Assembly (NCBI GenBank): GCA_900545915.1
Contig: URAV01000028.1
Location: 1 to 49,075, forward strand
Direction of reading: 5' to 3'
DNA: 49,075 bases
DNA from: an uncultured Porphyromonadaceae bacterium
GTDB lineage: Bacteria; Bacteroidota; Bacteroidia; Bacteroidales; Coprobacteraceae
The notes under the pieces are model-generated. The model did not search any database. It was not told where the DNA came from and worked only from the letters and a program-made list of their open reading frames with translations. Shown piece after piece: positions 1 through 8,837 of the stretch (positions are counted from its first letter, which is position 1; each line of letters begins with the position of its first letter). Made by a program: the position numbers and the translations under genes.

Positions 1-893
1 CCACCGCCGCCCCCACCGCTACCGGGGTTGGGATCAGGTTCAGGAACTTCCGGGATTTCCGGATCCGTTCCGGGTTCTGGCTCAGGTTCAGGATCAGGTC
101 TGTGTCCCGGGACTTCAATATCCGGCAAATTGTAGCTGTTCCATATAATTGTACCGTGGCCTCCTCCGATATACTCCCCTCCCCGTGTTGCCGTAGCTTT
201 AGGTATCCGATAGACCACCCCGTCTTCAACGAACGAACGCATTATCCGGTGATTCTCCTCAAACGTATTCTCATTATTGTAGACCGAAGCCGCTTTCACG
301 GCCTTTCCGTCCCTCAAGACGTTTATTCTCACCGTGCTGTTATCTTTAAGATACGAGTATAGAACGATACCGCAGAAGTCGTTTTCGCAATTCGCAAAAC
401 GCAGGGGGATATCGTTTTTGTGCTTATTGTAATATTGCTTTGTCGGAATCAGGTTTATAATAAAGCATCCGGTCAACCGGCTGCGTTTATCATAAACGAC
501 CAGCAGTTTTTGAAAAATGTCGGTAGCATACCTTTCTGTATCGCCTTTTTTAGATAGCTTTCCGGAATCGAAAGTTCCCCGATATAAGAATTGCGCGCTG
601 ATGGGCACATCGACACTTTCGATAAGAGAATCCGCCGATTCGCTCGCTTTATCCCAAATAGGGGTGAAGTCACCCGGGAACAGTCCGGATTTCTCGACGA
701 GCGATTTTTTCAAGACAAGAGAATCGGAAGAAACGAATTGCTCGAATATCTGGCGAGCTTTCCGGATGGTAAGGGTGGTATTGGGAACTCCCTCAGTCTC
801 TTCTTGCGGGAAAAAGAGGTCGTCTTTGCAGGCGAGAAATATGATCGGAATCATTATCCCTACGAGTAAGAAGACGATGTATCTGTTTTTCAT
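1..893 (-). CDS. Lipoprotein of unknown function, 3' end cut by the window edge
   Basis: An open frame of 297 codons runs on the minus strand from ATG at 893 to base 1 without a stop. The product starts with a hydrophobic signal peptide ending in a lipobox (IIFLAC, Cys22), so it should be an exported lipoprotein. Residues about 25-230 form a domain I do not recognise. The visible end is a linker of alternating Pro, Glu and Asp (PEPEPEPG-type repeats) followed by a run of glycines. Such a linker usually tethers a C-terminal domain to the surface, and that domain lies beyond the window. The gene is divergent from the transglutaminase-like gene at 1183. Small plus-strand ORFs at 102-918 are shadows of it. 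No function is claimed. Confidence 0.75.
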   Translation of the reverse strand, partial: MKNRYIVFLLVGIMIPIIFLACKDDLFFPQEETEGVPNTTLTIRKARQIFEQFVSSDSLVLKKSLVEKSGLFPGDFTPIWDKASESADSLIESVDVPISAQFLYRGTFDSGKLSKKGDTERYATDIFQKLLVVYDKRSRLTGCFIINLIPTKQYYNKHKNDIPLRFANCENDFCGIVLYSYLKDNSTVRINVLRDGKAVKAASVYNNENTFEENHRIMRSFVEDGVVYRIPKATATRGGEYIGGGHGTIIWNSYNLPDIEVPGHRPDPEPEPEPGTDPEIPEVPEPDPNPGSGGGGG

Positions 894-1106
894 GGATACG
901 GAAGATATAAGATTATAAATAATATTGTGTTTCAATAATAAAATTTAGTTATCGTATGATCAGCATCATTTGCAAAATGAGTTCGATTCGGTATCGATTC
1001 ATCGATAAAAATAGGTATTATTTATTAAATATCAAAGTTTATGACCCAAAAATATTTGATATTATAAATTTATTGTGAATAAATTTTTTCGGAGCATTAT
1101 TTTTAT

Positions 1107-1114
1107 TATGTTTG
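1107..1114 (+). promoter_or_regulatory. Possible Bacteroides-type -7 element (TATGTTTG)
   Basis: TATGTTTG matches the Bacteroides -7 consensus TAnnTTTG and lies 69 bases upstream of the ATG at 1183, in the AT-rich divergent spacer 894-1182. No clear TTTG -33 box is seen at the usual distance, only a T-rich stretch near 1084. I see nothing else in this spacer. Confidence 0.3.
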
Positions 1115-1182
1115 TATTTATATAATATTATGATATTAAGGTGGAGTATCGGCAATCGGCGCATAGTGTTATAGATAGGTTC

Positions 1183-1806
1183 ATGAAAATAGTTTGTCTT
1201 TTTTCATGGCTTGCCGTTATCGTATGCACCGGCTGTAATCGGGAAAAGGAACGAAATCTCGAGATATTGGAAAAGGCCGTTTACGAACATTACGGCCATA
1301 AGGCTGAAGATAGTCTGAAACTTGTTGCGGCAAAATTCTTGATCGAGAATATGCCGGGACATTTTTCGGTTCGGGATGAGGACTATTTTGGGCAAGTCAC
1401 ATCGATCGCACAGACAAAGGGCATTTCTTATCCGGACAAAAAGGCTTTGGAGATGTTTGCCTCTTATTACAGAGAGGGAGCGGAGCGACTTTCGGATGCG
1501 GATGCCGTTTCTCCCGCTTTCCTGATCCGGCATATCGACCGGGCTTTTGAACAGCGGGCAAAGTTCCCTTGGTTGCGGGATATCGATGACGAAACTTTTT
1601 TTGAGTATTTATTGCCGTATCGGTTTTTGAACGAACCGTTGGATTATTGGAGGGATTCTTTGACGATAGCTCCGCAGGCTTTTTCGGATATGACATCGTG
1701 CGATAATTTGAAATATGATCCGGCTGCAGTCGCTCCGCATGTATATACCGATCGGGAATCGGGCGATAGGGAGGATATGCGTATGTGCGACATTTACCGG
1801 GGGTGA
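1183..1806 (+). pseudogene. Transglutaminase-like lipoprotein, 5' half (frameshifted)
   Basis: ATG at 1183 is preferred over an upstream GTG at 1141 because it puts a lipoprotein signal peptide at the N-terminus (MKIVCLF... with lipobox VCTGC). The 207-codon product holds the helical N-terminal part of a Bacteroidales transglutaminase-like lipoprotein (for example LLPYRFLNEPLDYWRDSL) but stops at TGA 1804 just before the catalytic Cys region. That region continues in another frame from 1770 onward. One extra G in the GGGGG run at 1799-1803 would restore a single 610-codon frame reading DIYRGVTTDKGCYFF. The break is therefore either a real inactivating or phase-variable frameshift, or a sequencing error in a homopolymer. 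Confidence 0.7.
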
Positions 1807-3014
1807 CTACGGATAAGGGTTGTTACTTTTTTGCCGCTGCCAATTTGTTGCGTTATCGGGCATCGGGGATACCATCGGCGATCGATTTCATTCCTGCGTA
1901 TGCCAACCGGAACGGAGGACATTGCTGGGTATCGGTAATTTCGTCTGACGGGAGATTCGGAAAGTCGGAGATAGACCCGGGCAGGCGTGCTCCTAAGATT
2001 TATCGGTATATGTATTCGAGAACGAACCGTTATGCCGATTACCGTACGAGAGAATATCTTCCCGAGATGTTCGGCAATCCTTTTATTAAGGACGTGACAG
2101 ATTGTTATCTGAATACGCGGGATGTGACGGTTCCCGTTTCGAGAATGTCGGGAGGCAAACTTCCGAATCTCTGTTTCCTTGCGGTTTTTAATGCGGGGCA
2201 ATGGATACCGGTTGCCGTGGCGGAGAGAAAGATGAAACGAGCGACTTTCGATCGTATGGCGGTCGGGAATGTCTATCTTCCGGTATATTATTGGCGACGA
2301 GAACTGAAGGCTTTCAACTATCCGTTTATAGTGAACGAAAGAGATGGTATGGTTTATCTGATTCCCGATCATTCCCGTACCCGGAAAATCAGGATCTCCC
2401 GAAAATATCCCTACAACGAAAAGTTGAACGGTTATTGTAAATCGCTCGAAGGGATGGAAATCTGGGGATCGGATGACCGATCTTTCGATCGAGCACGGCG
2501 ATTATGCGTGTTGAAGAAGGGTAACGGGGGAGCGATATTCGATAATCGCGTGAGTTTGTCCGGTAAGTTCCGTTATCTGAAATTGTTGAGCCGTAAACCT
2601 GTTGCCGATTTGTCCGAGATTGTTGTATATGATGAAAAAGGACATGCGGTCGGTTGCGTGCCGACAGACTCTTGTTTTAAAAAAAGTACCGATCGTGACC
2701 CGTTGACGTATGTCCGCTATGTAAGAGATAATAAGAAAGAAATGGTAATCGATCTGAAAAGTCTTGTCGGGATAACCCGGGTCGTATGTGTGCCTCGAAA
2801 TGACGGAAATTCGGTTTTCCCGGGCTCTGTCTATGAACTGTTTTATTATGGTATGGACGGATGGGAATCGTTGGGGATAAAACGGGCTGAGGATTATAAT
2901 GTGGAATATGAAGATGTGCCTGCCGGGGCGTTGTATTGGCTGAAGTGTCTTACCGGAGGTGTTGAAGAGAGAATATTTACGTTTACCGATAAAGACGGAA
3001 TACGTTTTTTTTGA
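1785..3014 (+). pseudogene. Transglutaminase-like lipoprotein, 3' half with catalytic core
   Basis: This frame holds the part missing from the gene that starts at 1183. The transglutaminase-like core has Cys13 in KGCYFFAAANLLRYR, the motif GIPSAIDFIPAYANRNGGHCW with the likely catalytic His46, and EIDPGRR further on. Residues about 200-400 look like one or two beta-sandwich modules of the galactose-binding type (YLKLLSRKPVADLSEIVVYD and YELFYYGMDGWESLG). The only local start is GTG 1785, with no signal peptide, and the same frame has a stop at 1767. It is thus unlikely to be a separate gene. If made alone, it would stay in the cytoplasm. The family is usually an exported lipoprotein near glycan-degradation genes; its substrate is unknown. 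Confidence 0.75.
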
Positions 3015-3030
3015 AGACTGAATTTTTATC

Positions 3031-3052
3031 GGAAAATTCAGACGGGTTCTTA
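3031..3052. repeat. Single right end of the TTA-flanked intergenic repeat
   Basis: GGAAAATTCAGACGGGTTCT followed by TA is a slightly diverged version of the right end of the complete repeat at 33541-33713 (GGAAAATTTAAACAGGCTC then TTA). It lies just after the stop of the transglutaminase-like frame at 3014. No matching left end is visible nearby, so this would be a decayed copy. Confidence 0.4.
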
Positions 3053-3105
3053 AACGAGTTATGAAATAAAAAATATGTTTTGTGTAACATTAAATCGGAT
3101 TTGCC

Positions 3106-3693
3106 ATGAAAAAGTTTATGATTATTGCCTGCTCGGTGTTGATTGCTTGTTTCGTTTGGGGTATTGATTTGACGAATGATTCGGGAAAACAGGTCGGGAT
3201 CGATACCGGTACAGAAGAGGTTGAAGATGCTTCCGAACCGGAGAGTATCGGAATAAATAAAAATTCCGAGTCAGCGGTGCGGTATAATCCGGGACGGCAA
3301 AACCGCTCGGTCAGGAATTATCCGGAGGGGCGCAGATATACAACAAACCATCTTTGGGTGCAACCCGAAGGCGATTATTGTTGGGTCGGGATAACCGATT
3401 ATCTCCAAGAGCGTTTGGGGGATATCGTATATGTCTCTGTCGATGAAGTCGGTGATGAATTTGTTAAGGACGATGTATTTGCCACTATAGAATCGATTAG
3501 CGAGGTTTGTGATTTGTATATGCCTCTTTCGGGCACGATCTTAGGCGTGAATAATATTTTGAATGATTCTCCGGGTATGTTGAATTCCAATGCTCATGAA
3601 TATCCGATTATTATGCTGAAACCGGATGATAGTCTGGAATTCGAAGAATTATTGCCAGCCAACGAATATTCTGATTTTATTGATAGTTGGTAA
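3106..3693 (+). CDS. Exported GcvH-like lipoyl-domain protein lacking the lipoyl lysine
   Basis: The 195-residue product begins with a signal sequence with a possible lipobox (LIAC, Cys15) and a 60-residue acidic, Asn-rich linker. Residues about 75-185 match the glycine-cleavage H-protein fold: YTTNHLWV, VGITDYLQERLGDIVYVSVDEVG, MPLSGTILGVNNILNDSPGMLN. In true H proteins the motif is ESVKAxSDxYxPxSG, where Lys carries lipoate. Here it reads ESISEVCDLYMPLSG, so Ser132 replaces that Lys. With an export signal and no lipoyl site, it cannot act in glycine cleavage. It may be a structural or binding domain in the envelope. It stands alone between the transglutaminase-like gene and the PUL terminator. 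Confidence 0.85.
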   Translation: MKKFMIIACSVLIACFVWGIDLTNDSGKQVGIDTGTEEVEDASEPESIGINKNSESAVRYNPGRQNRSVRNYPEGRRYTTNHLWVQPEGDYCWVGITDYLQERLGDIVYVSVDEVGDEFVKDDVFATIESISEVCDLYMPLSGTILGVNNILNDSPGMLNSNAHEYPIIMLKPDDSLEFEELLPANEYSDFIDSW

Positions 3694-3863
3694 ATCGTTT
3701 AGAGTTCTTTCTTCAACAGTTCTCGGATTTTCCTACATTTATATATGTGTGAATCTTCATTTGTCCGGCAAGTTCCATAACATGTTCATCTCTATCAATT
3801 TTATCAGTCATGTTGCAAGCCAATGGAATAATTATATTAAAATAACATGAGTTTGATATAAAA

Positions 3864-3905
3864 AGCCAACTAATTCACAATAATTTGATTATGAATCAGT
3901 TGGCT
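3864..3905 (-). terminator. Rho-independent terminator of the PUL operon
   Basis: The arms AGCCAACTAATTCA (3864-3877) and TGAATCAGTTGGCT (3892-3905) form a 14-bp stem whose one mismatch becomes a U-G pair in the minus-strand RNA. The minus-strand transcript runs directly into a short U tract (AAAA on plus at 3861-3864). It lies 40 bases past the stop of the GH43 gene and so ends the PUL transcript. Confidence 0.85.
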
Positions 3906-3944
3906 AATTTTTATTATTTACAGAATCTACTTAGTCGTTCAGGA

Positions 3945-4922
3945 TTATTTTCTTTGCTTTACCATCTGGATAGTCCCATCTTCATTATAATACAATCGGT
4001 CTACACAAATGGATCTCAACCAATCATGATTAGACAATGTACTATTATGATAGAAAGCAAACCATTCGCCTTTATATTCTACAATAGAGCCATGATTTGT
4101 GTAACTGTCGGTAGGTTCCATATAGATACCTTGATGTTTCCATGGTCCCAACGGGCTATCACTGATAGCATAACGCATCCGGTTATCACCTTTGACTCCA
4201 TCATTCATATTTTCATCGTGATTATCCGAGTATGACAGATAATACTTTCCGTTATATTTATGTACCCATGGTGCTTCATGAAAATCTACCAATCCTTCCA
4301 TTCGGAGCATTTCACCATCCAGTTCCATCATATTATCTTTAAGCTTTCCGCCTTTACATATACCACCTCCTCCATGATATATATAGGCCTGTCCATCATC
4401 GTCAATAAATATGCACGGATCAATCAATGAATCCATACCTTTTATATATCCTTGAACTTTAAAATCTCGGTCAGGATACCGACTGGTTGCTACTCCGATT
4501 TTCCAGGAATCATTCCAAGCCGTTTCACTCGGATGCGGGAAATAAAAATAATAAGTTCCGTTTTTATAGGCACAATCGGGAGCCCACATGAAACCTCCTT
4601 CCTTACGTCCCCAAGCAACCTGAGATGAATTCAATATCTCTCCATGATCTGTCCAATGTACCATATCATCGGTAGAAAAGACATGATAACGGTCCATCAA
4701 ATCACATCCCCGTGGAGGATCGATATCGTGGGATGCATAGATATAAAGTCTTCCATCCTCCCATACATGCGCCGAAGGGTCTGCTGTATACATATGTGTA
4801 ATAAAAGGGTTGGATGCCAAGCTGTCTATACCATTTTTTTCTGTGACCTTGTTCTTGACCGACTGGCACGACATCATGCAACCAATAAAACATAAAGCTC
4901 CAATAGAGTGTAAAACTTTCAT
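3945..4922 (-). CDS. Glycoside hydrolase family 43 lipoprotein
   Basis: This is a 325-residue five-bladed beta-propeller hydrolase with a lipoprotein signal (Cys15 or Cys19). The three GH43 acidic residues are visible: catalytic base Asp48 in YTADPSA, pKa modulator Asp168 in LIDPCIF, and general acid Glu216 in FHEAPW. GH43 enzymes are inverting alpha-L-arabinofuranosidases, beta-xylosidases, galactosidases and related activities; the subfamily cannot be decided by eye. It is the last gene of the PUL operon, about 195 bases after the GH71/99-like gene, and is followed by a strong terminator. It probably trims side chains or releases monosaccharides from the glycan taken up by the SusC/SusD pair. 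Confidence 0.9.
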   Translation of the reverse strand: MKVLHSIGALCFIGCMMSCQSVKNKVTEKNGIDSLASNPFITHMYTADPSAHVWEDGRLYIYASHDIDPPRGCDLMDRYHVFSTDDMVHWTDHGEILNSSQVAWGRKEGGFMWAPDCAYKNGTYYFYFPHPSETAWNDSWKIGVATSRYPDRDFKVQGYIKGMDSLIDPCIFIDDDGQAYIYHGGGGICKGGKLKDNMMELDGEMLRMEGLVDFHEAPWVHKYNGKYYLSYSDNHDENMNDGVKGDNRMRYAISDSPLGPWKHQGIYMEPTDSYTNHGSIVEYKGEWFAFYHNSTLSNHDWLRSICVDRLYYNEDGTIQMVKQRK

Positions 4923-5117
4923 AAGCAGTTAGTATTAATCATGAAACAAATGTCAATAAATTGACGGAGAAACTACATCCTTTTATGCCCCCATTCCTTA
5001 TTTGGCATATCATATCTTTACGGGATATTCCGCATCCTGTAAATACCAAACACATTGTGAGATATAGAATATTATTCTTCATTATTTCTTCATATTACAA
5101 AAGTCGGACAATCGGTT

Positions 5118-6419
5118 TTAATGCGGACGCTTGGGCAATGTAAATGTCAAGGGTTTTTTCCCCTTGAGAATTAACGAAGCCTCTCCTGTCAACCATAAAT
5201 AATGATCAGAAGGCATATTGTCCATTCCCACAAATTGAATATTCTTGCCTACCGGTGGATTATCAGTACATTTGAAGATAGCCGTACCCTCATTCACTTC
5301 ATCGAACATAGCTATATACAGCATTCTGGCGCCACAGTTTATGGCCGTAGAAATCTGCTGCCAATAAAAACGACCACCTTGACGGGGTATTGAACCGGAG
5401 GGTTTAACATCATCCGGAAATGCATATCGACTTAAATTATACCAACTGAATCCGGGTGTAACACAAGGAACATATTCTATACCGTTCTCCTTACACCATG
5501 ACATATCACGCAGTATCACATCGCGATAACGGTCCATGTCATTATGCAACAAAGGAGTAAATCTTTGTACCATCCAAGGCATAATTAAATCTGCTTCGCG
5601 GATAATTTCATGCAAATAAGGATCATGCACACAGTCGGCACCAAGTTCACGCCAATAGGTAGGTACTCCCAACATAATGCTGCATCCTCCATACTCGGGA
5701 TCATTACATAAAAAATCTATAAAACGTTTCAGACCGATGTTCCGAATATCGTAAGGCCTGTCAGGAAAACCTACTCCCCAAATTGTAACCAATGGCTTCC
5801 CGTTATGGAAAATATAAGTATGAGCTCCGTCCTGATTTGTAACTTTTAAAGAATCGACTAAGAATTTCCAGTCTTCAATCAAAGATGAACAATCCTCGCC
5901 ACGAGCTTTCAGTCCTGACAAATCATACATGATGCCGATTGCGCGGTTATACTTGGAAGCAGCTTTAAAGGCATGACTGATAACAGCATTCCCTTTTGTG
6001 TTATCTTTACGGGCAGCGTTAAAGAAACGCTGCATAAAGACACCGTCTACCCCATACTCTTTCATCCAACGGAAATGGAGGTCTACAGTACTCTCGTCGG
6101 AAGAACAAAAGAATCGTGCTGTAGAACCGTCGGCGTGTTTCAGACCTGTTGGATAAGTTTTTGGATATTCGCTTACATCAGGCCACATGTCAATTCGCAC
6201 ATTCTTCTCATCGGGATACATCATTCCTTTTTCCGGTTTATGAAACCATCCTTGATAACCGGCCATAGCGAGTCCGTGGTAAGACGGATAATTTGTATCT
6301 GCTGCATGCTTGGGAGATGCAGACAAACTTAATACAAAACCATTAAATAAAAGGAATACGCTTATCTGGATTCTACATGCCTTGAGACTACAATATTTTT
6401 TAGTAACAGAATATATCAT
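5118..6419 (-). CDS. GH71/99-like glycoside hydrolase (first of two paralogs)
   Basis: ATG 6419 is taken as the start rather than the TTG just upstream. The 433-residue product has a hydrophobic N-terminal export signal (ISVFLLFNGFVLSLSAS) and then a GH99-type barrel: LAMAGYQGWF, MWPDVSEYP, WMKEYGVDGVFMQRF, MLGVPTYWREL, LIMPWMVQRF. AMFDEVNEGTAIF supplies two glutamates (374 and 377) spaced like the catalytic ExxE pair of GH99 endo-alpha-mannanase. It is clearly paralogous to the gene just upstream (6527-8005). Family knowledge supports an endo-acting enzyme on an alpha-linked glycan. Whether the substrate is mannan, alpha-1,3-glucan or something else is not shown. Confidence 0.9.
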   Translation of the reverse strand: MIYSVTKKYCSLKACRIQISVFLLFNGFVLSLSASPKHAADTNYPSYHGLAMAGYQGWFHKPEKGMMYPDEKNVRIDMWPDVSEYPKTYPTGLKHADGSTARFFCSSDESTVDLHFRWMKEYGVDGVFMQRFFNAARKDNTKGNAVISHAFKAASKYNRAIGIMYDLSGLKARGEDCSSLIEDWKFLVDSLKVTNQDGAHTYIFHNGKPLVTIWGVGFPDRPYDIRNIGLKRFIDFLCNDPEYGGCSIMLGVPTYWRELGADCVHDPYLHEIIREADLIMPWMVQRFTPLLHNDMDRYRDVILRDMSWCKENGIEYVPCVTPGFSWYNLSRYAFPDDVKPSGSIPRQGGRFYWQQISTAINCGARMLYIAMFDEVNEGTAIFKCTDNPPVGKNIQFVGMDNMPSDHYLWLTGEASLILKGKKPLTFTLPKRPH

Positions 6420-6474
6420 CAATCAACTATATTACAGATTTAGAACAACATTGACTATTTATTTTTTAACTTGA

Positions 6475-6517
6475 TTTGTTCTACTGCCTGATCACAAAGA
6501 CCAAGCAGTAGGACAAA
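6475..6517 (-). other. Intra-operon hairpin between the two GH71/99-like genes
   Basis: TTTGTTCTACTGC (6475-6487) and GCAGTAGGACAAA (6505-6517) pair with one mismatch around an 18-base loop. No U tract follows on the minus strand, so this looks like an RNA-processing or attenuation hairpin inside the PUL transcript rather than a full terminator. Confidence 0.5.
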
Positions 6518-6526
6518 TACACGGAT

Positions 6527-8005
6527 TTATCTTGCCGGCCAGGATGACTTCAAAGGAACTTCTCCTCTAAGCATCCTGCGACCTTGCCCGGTGAGCCATA
6601 AATAATGGTCTGTCGGAAGCCCGTCTTCCACTCCCTGAAATTTAACCTTTAGATCCTTAGCCAACTGACACCATTCATTAGCCCCGGTCACTTCTACCTT
6701 AGATTGAGTCATGCGATAACTATTATTTTGATATACAACATAATAATCGTCTTCAGCTTCATTGCTTGGCACATCGCTTTCATTCAAGCATTTGAAAATA
6801 GCTGTACCTTCGTCTATTTCATCGAACATGGCAATATACAACATTTGCGCACCTGACTTGATACAGAAATACATCTGATCCCACAAGAATTGGCCTCCGT
6901 AACGCGGATTAATCGAATTATTCGGGTGCATATTACGGTCTGAAGAGCCTGGGAAACATAAAGGAGCATAGGCTACATTATTTTCTTTACACCATGCAAT
7001 ATCTTGCTGAATCAAATTATGGAAGTTAGAATATTCACTTTTCCCATACCTTCCCACAAACCAAGGCATAATCACATCAGCCATTTTGATAAGGTCATGT
7101 AGTTTGGCATCTGGTATTGCATCATTTCTTCTTTCTCTCCAATAAGTCGGAACTCCCAACATGATACTGAAACCTTTTTCTTTCAGCCCATTCATCAGTT
7201 GCTCTACATCATTCATGTTATAAGGACGATTATCGTTAAATCCGACGCCCCATAATACGATCAGCGGTTTCTCGTTTTCATACAAATAGTATTTCTGCAC
7301 ATTCCTGTCTTTCAATCGATATGTATCCAATATTTCTTGCGCATCGGTCAAAACAGCATCTGCATTACGAGTATTATCAGACATAAATCCTCCCAAATCA
7401 TACATGACACAAATAGCACGCTGATACTGATTTGACGCTTTCATTGCAGAAGCCAGTACTTTATTGAAATGAGCTTTTCCATCAGGATTATTTATAACTT
7501 CGCCTACGAATCGCTGCATAAAGACACCATCTAATCCGTAATCTTTCATCCATTTAAAATGTAACATAACGGTAGATTCATCATAAGAGCTGAAGACTGT
7601 CGCTTTTTCACCATTGGGAAGAATAAATTTGCCGGGAGTATATTGAGTCTCATACTCACTCATATCTGGCCAGAAATCAACTGAATTTCTCAAGACTCCG
7701 GGTTCAAAGCGGTCGTTTTCACGATAATGATACCATGCGGTATTGGAATGGTCACTGTGCGGACACCCGTCACCGGGAGCGCCGAACCAACCTTGATAGC
7801 CGGCCATAACCAACCCGCGATAAGTATTGAAAGGTTCTCCATCTACGTGGGGAGTAAATCCTAAATCATTATAGATTTCAGGATCTGCCGGTTTTTCCGG
7901 TTCTTGAATGGCAGGTGGGATATAGTCATCATCTTTGTTACTACAAGAAATACAACACAAGCCTATTACAGCCCAAAGTATGTATAAATTATATTTCAAT
8001 TTCAT
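6527..8005 (-). CDS. GH71/99-like glycoside hydrolase lipoprotein (second paralog)
   Basis: ATG 8005 is the likely start; a TTG two codons upstream is in frame. The 492-residue product has a lipobox (CCISC) followed by a Pro/Glu-rich tether, so it should be a surface or periplasmic lipoprotein. The catalytic barrel repeats the motifs of its neighbour: LVMAGYQGWF, FWPDMSEYE, WMKDYGLDGVFMQRF, IMLGVPTYWRER, VIMPWFVGRY and AMFDEIDEGTAIF with the Glu396/Glu399 pair. Compared with the other paralog it is longer, mainly through the N-terminal tether, the loop after GYQGWF and an insertion near residues 405-455. Different anchoring suggests one paralog cuts at the surface and the other in the periplasm; this is inference. 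Confidence 0.9.
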   Translation of the reverse strand: MKLKYNLYILWAVIGLCCISCSNKDDDYIPPAIQEPEKPADPEIYNDLGFTPHVDGEPFNTYRGLVMAGYQGWFGAPGDGCPHSDHSNTAWYHYRENDRFEPGVLRNSVDFWPDMSEYETQYTPGKFILPNGEKATVFSSYDESTVMLHFKWMKDYGLDGVFMQRFVGEVINNPDGKAHFNKVLASAMKASNQYQRAICVMYDLGGFMSDNTRNADAVLTDAQEILDTYRLKDRNVQKYYLYENEKPLIVLWGVGFNDNRPYNMNDVEQLMNGLKEKGFSIMLGVPTYWRERRNDAIPDAKLHDLIKMADVIMPWFVGRYGKSEYSNFHNLIQQDIAWCKENNVAYAPLCFPGSSDRNMHPNNSINPRYGGQFLWDQMYFCIKSGAQMLYIAMFDEIDEGTAIFKCLNESDVPSNEAEDDYYVVYQNNSYRMTQSKVEVTGANEWCQLAKDLKVKFQGVEDGLPTDHYLWLTGQGRRMLRGEVPLKSSWPAR

Positions 8006-8084
8006 AAGCAACTATTCATTTTTTTACGTTCGGGAAAAGATTTCTCCTTTCCCGAATCGAACTTTATTAACTTTAATATGTCTA

Positions 8085-8810
8085 TTACTGAGGTACTTCG
8101 ACCTTTACTATTTCGGTATAGTTATGTTTTTCAAACGAATCCTTTACTTTTGCTCCCATACGAACAAAGTAAATATATCCGCGTTTTACAGGAACGGTAA
8201 CCTCAAATGGAATAGTTCTGCCGTCTCCCTCTTTTTCGATCTTGTCCCATGATTTCATCACATTGACTCTAAAATCATTGGTATTGTAATAGTTAATGCA
8301 GTTGGATGCTCCGCAAAACTGATTTAAGCTCAAATATGGACGGACTTCCATTATTTGTGGCAATCCCTCGGTTATAGGTGCATCCAGACGGCAGGACATC
8401 GTAAGATTTTCGCCTTCCAGATTCACTTGAAAATCTATTAACTTCAGATAGGGAGTTACCTCAAAATTCTGAGTTACCGTTTTCTTTCCAATCCCGACAC
8501 GGATAGTATCGCAAGGCCACCAGGCTCCTTCCGGAACGACATCGTATGTTCCGGAAAATAATTTTGAATTATTATATGTACCATCCTGTTTCACAGGGAT
8601 ATCCTGATTTGCAGGATTCAGGCTGAAACTTTTCTCCCAGATACGGACTCTGCATTCACCCTGGTCTGCCAAAATATTCTCGCCTGTAGTGCTATCTATA
8701 ATACGACCGGTTACATGAGCTTCAGGAGCATCGAAGTTGTCTACTTTCATGCATGAAGAACTCGCTAACACGGATGCAACAAACAGAATACTATATATTG
8801 TCTTTTTCAT
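8085..8810 (-). CDS. DUF3823 lipoprotein
   Basis: This 241-residue product has a lipoprotein signal (LASSSC, Cys20) and the DUF3823 start: CMKVDNFDAPEAHVTGRIIDSTTGENI followed by repeated beta-strand segments. DUF3823 proteins consist of Ig-like beta-sandwich domains and are encoded right after SusD in many Bacteroidetes PULs. They are thought to be accessory surface glycan-binding or structural lipoproteins. Here the gene follows susD after 27 bases and precedes the first GH71/99-like gene, which fits the standard position. The precise ligand is unknown. Confidence 0.88.
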   Translation of the reverse strand: MKKTIYSILFVASVLASSSCMKVDNFDAPEAHVTGRIIDSTTGENILADQGECRVRIWEKSFSLNPANQDIPVKQDGTYNNSKLFSGTYDVVPEGAWWPCDTIRVGIGKKTVTQNFEVTPYLKLIDFQVNLEGENLTMSCRLDAPITEGLPQIMEVRPYLSLNQFCGASNCINYYNTNDFRVNVMKSWDKIEKEGDGRTIPFEVTVPVKRGYIYFVRMGAKVKDSFEKHNYTEIVKVEVPQ

Positions 8811-8837
8811 ATTGTGATCGTTTATATAGGTTTGAAA

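Noticed and set aside
102..918. Plus-strand ORFs at 102-362, 517-918 and 591-869
   Set aside because: They are antisense to the partial lipoprotein frame (893 to 1), which has a signal peptide and a coherent composition.
1397..2372. Minus-strand ORFs across the transglutaminase-like frames
   Set aside because: Their translations are Arg/Ile-rich and resemble no protein; they are antisense shadows of the two real half-genes.
3106..3693. Annotation as glycine cleavage system H protein
   Set aside because: The lipoyl Lys is Ser132 and the protein has an export signal, so it cannot serve the cytosolic glycine cleavage complex.
5118..8005. Calling the paralogs GH99 endo-alpha-1,2-mannanases and the locus a yeast-mannan PUL
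   Set aside because: Only the barrel motifs and the ExxE pair support GH99 relationship; no other mannan-degrading families are present, so a substrate claim would be an overcall.
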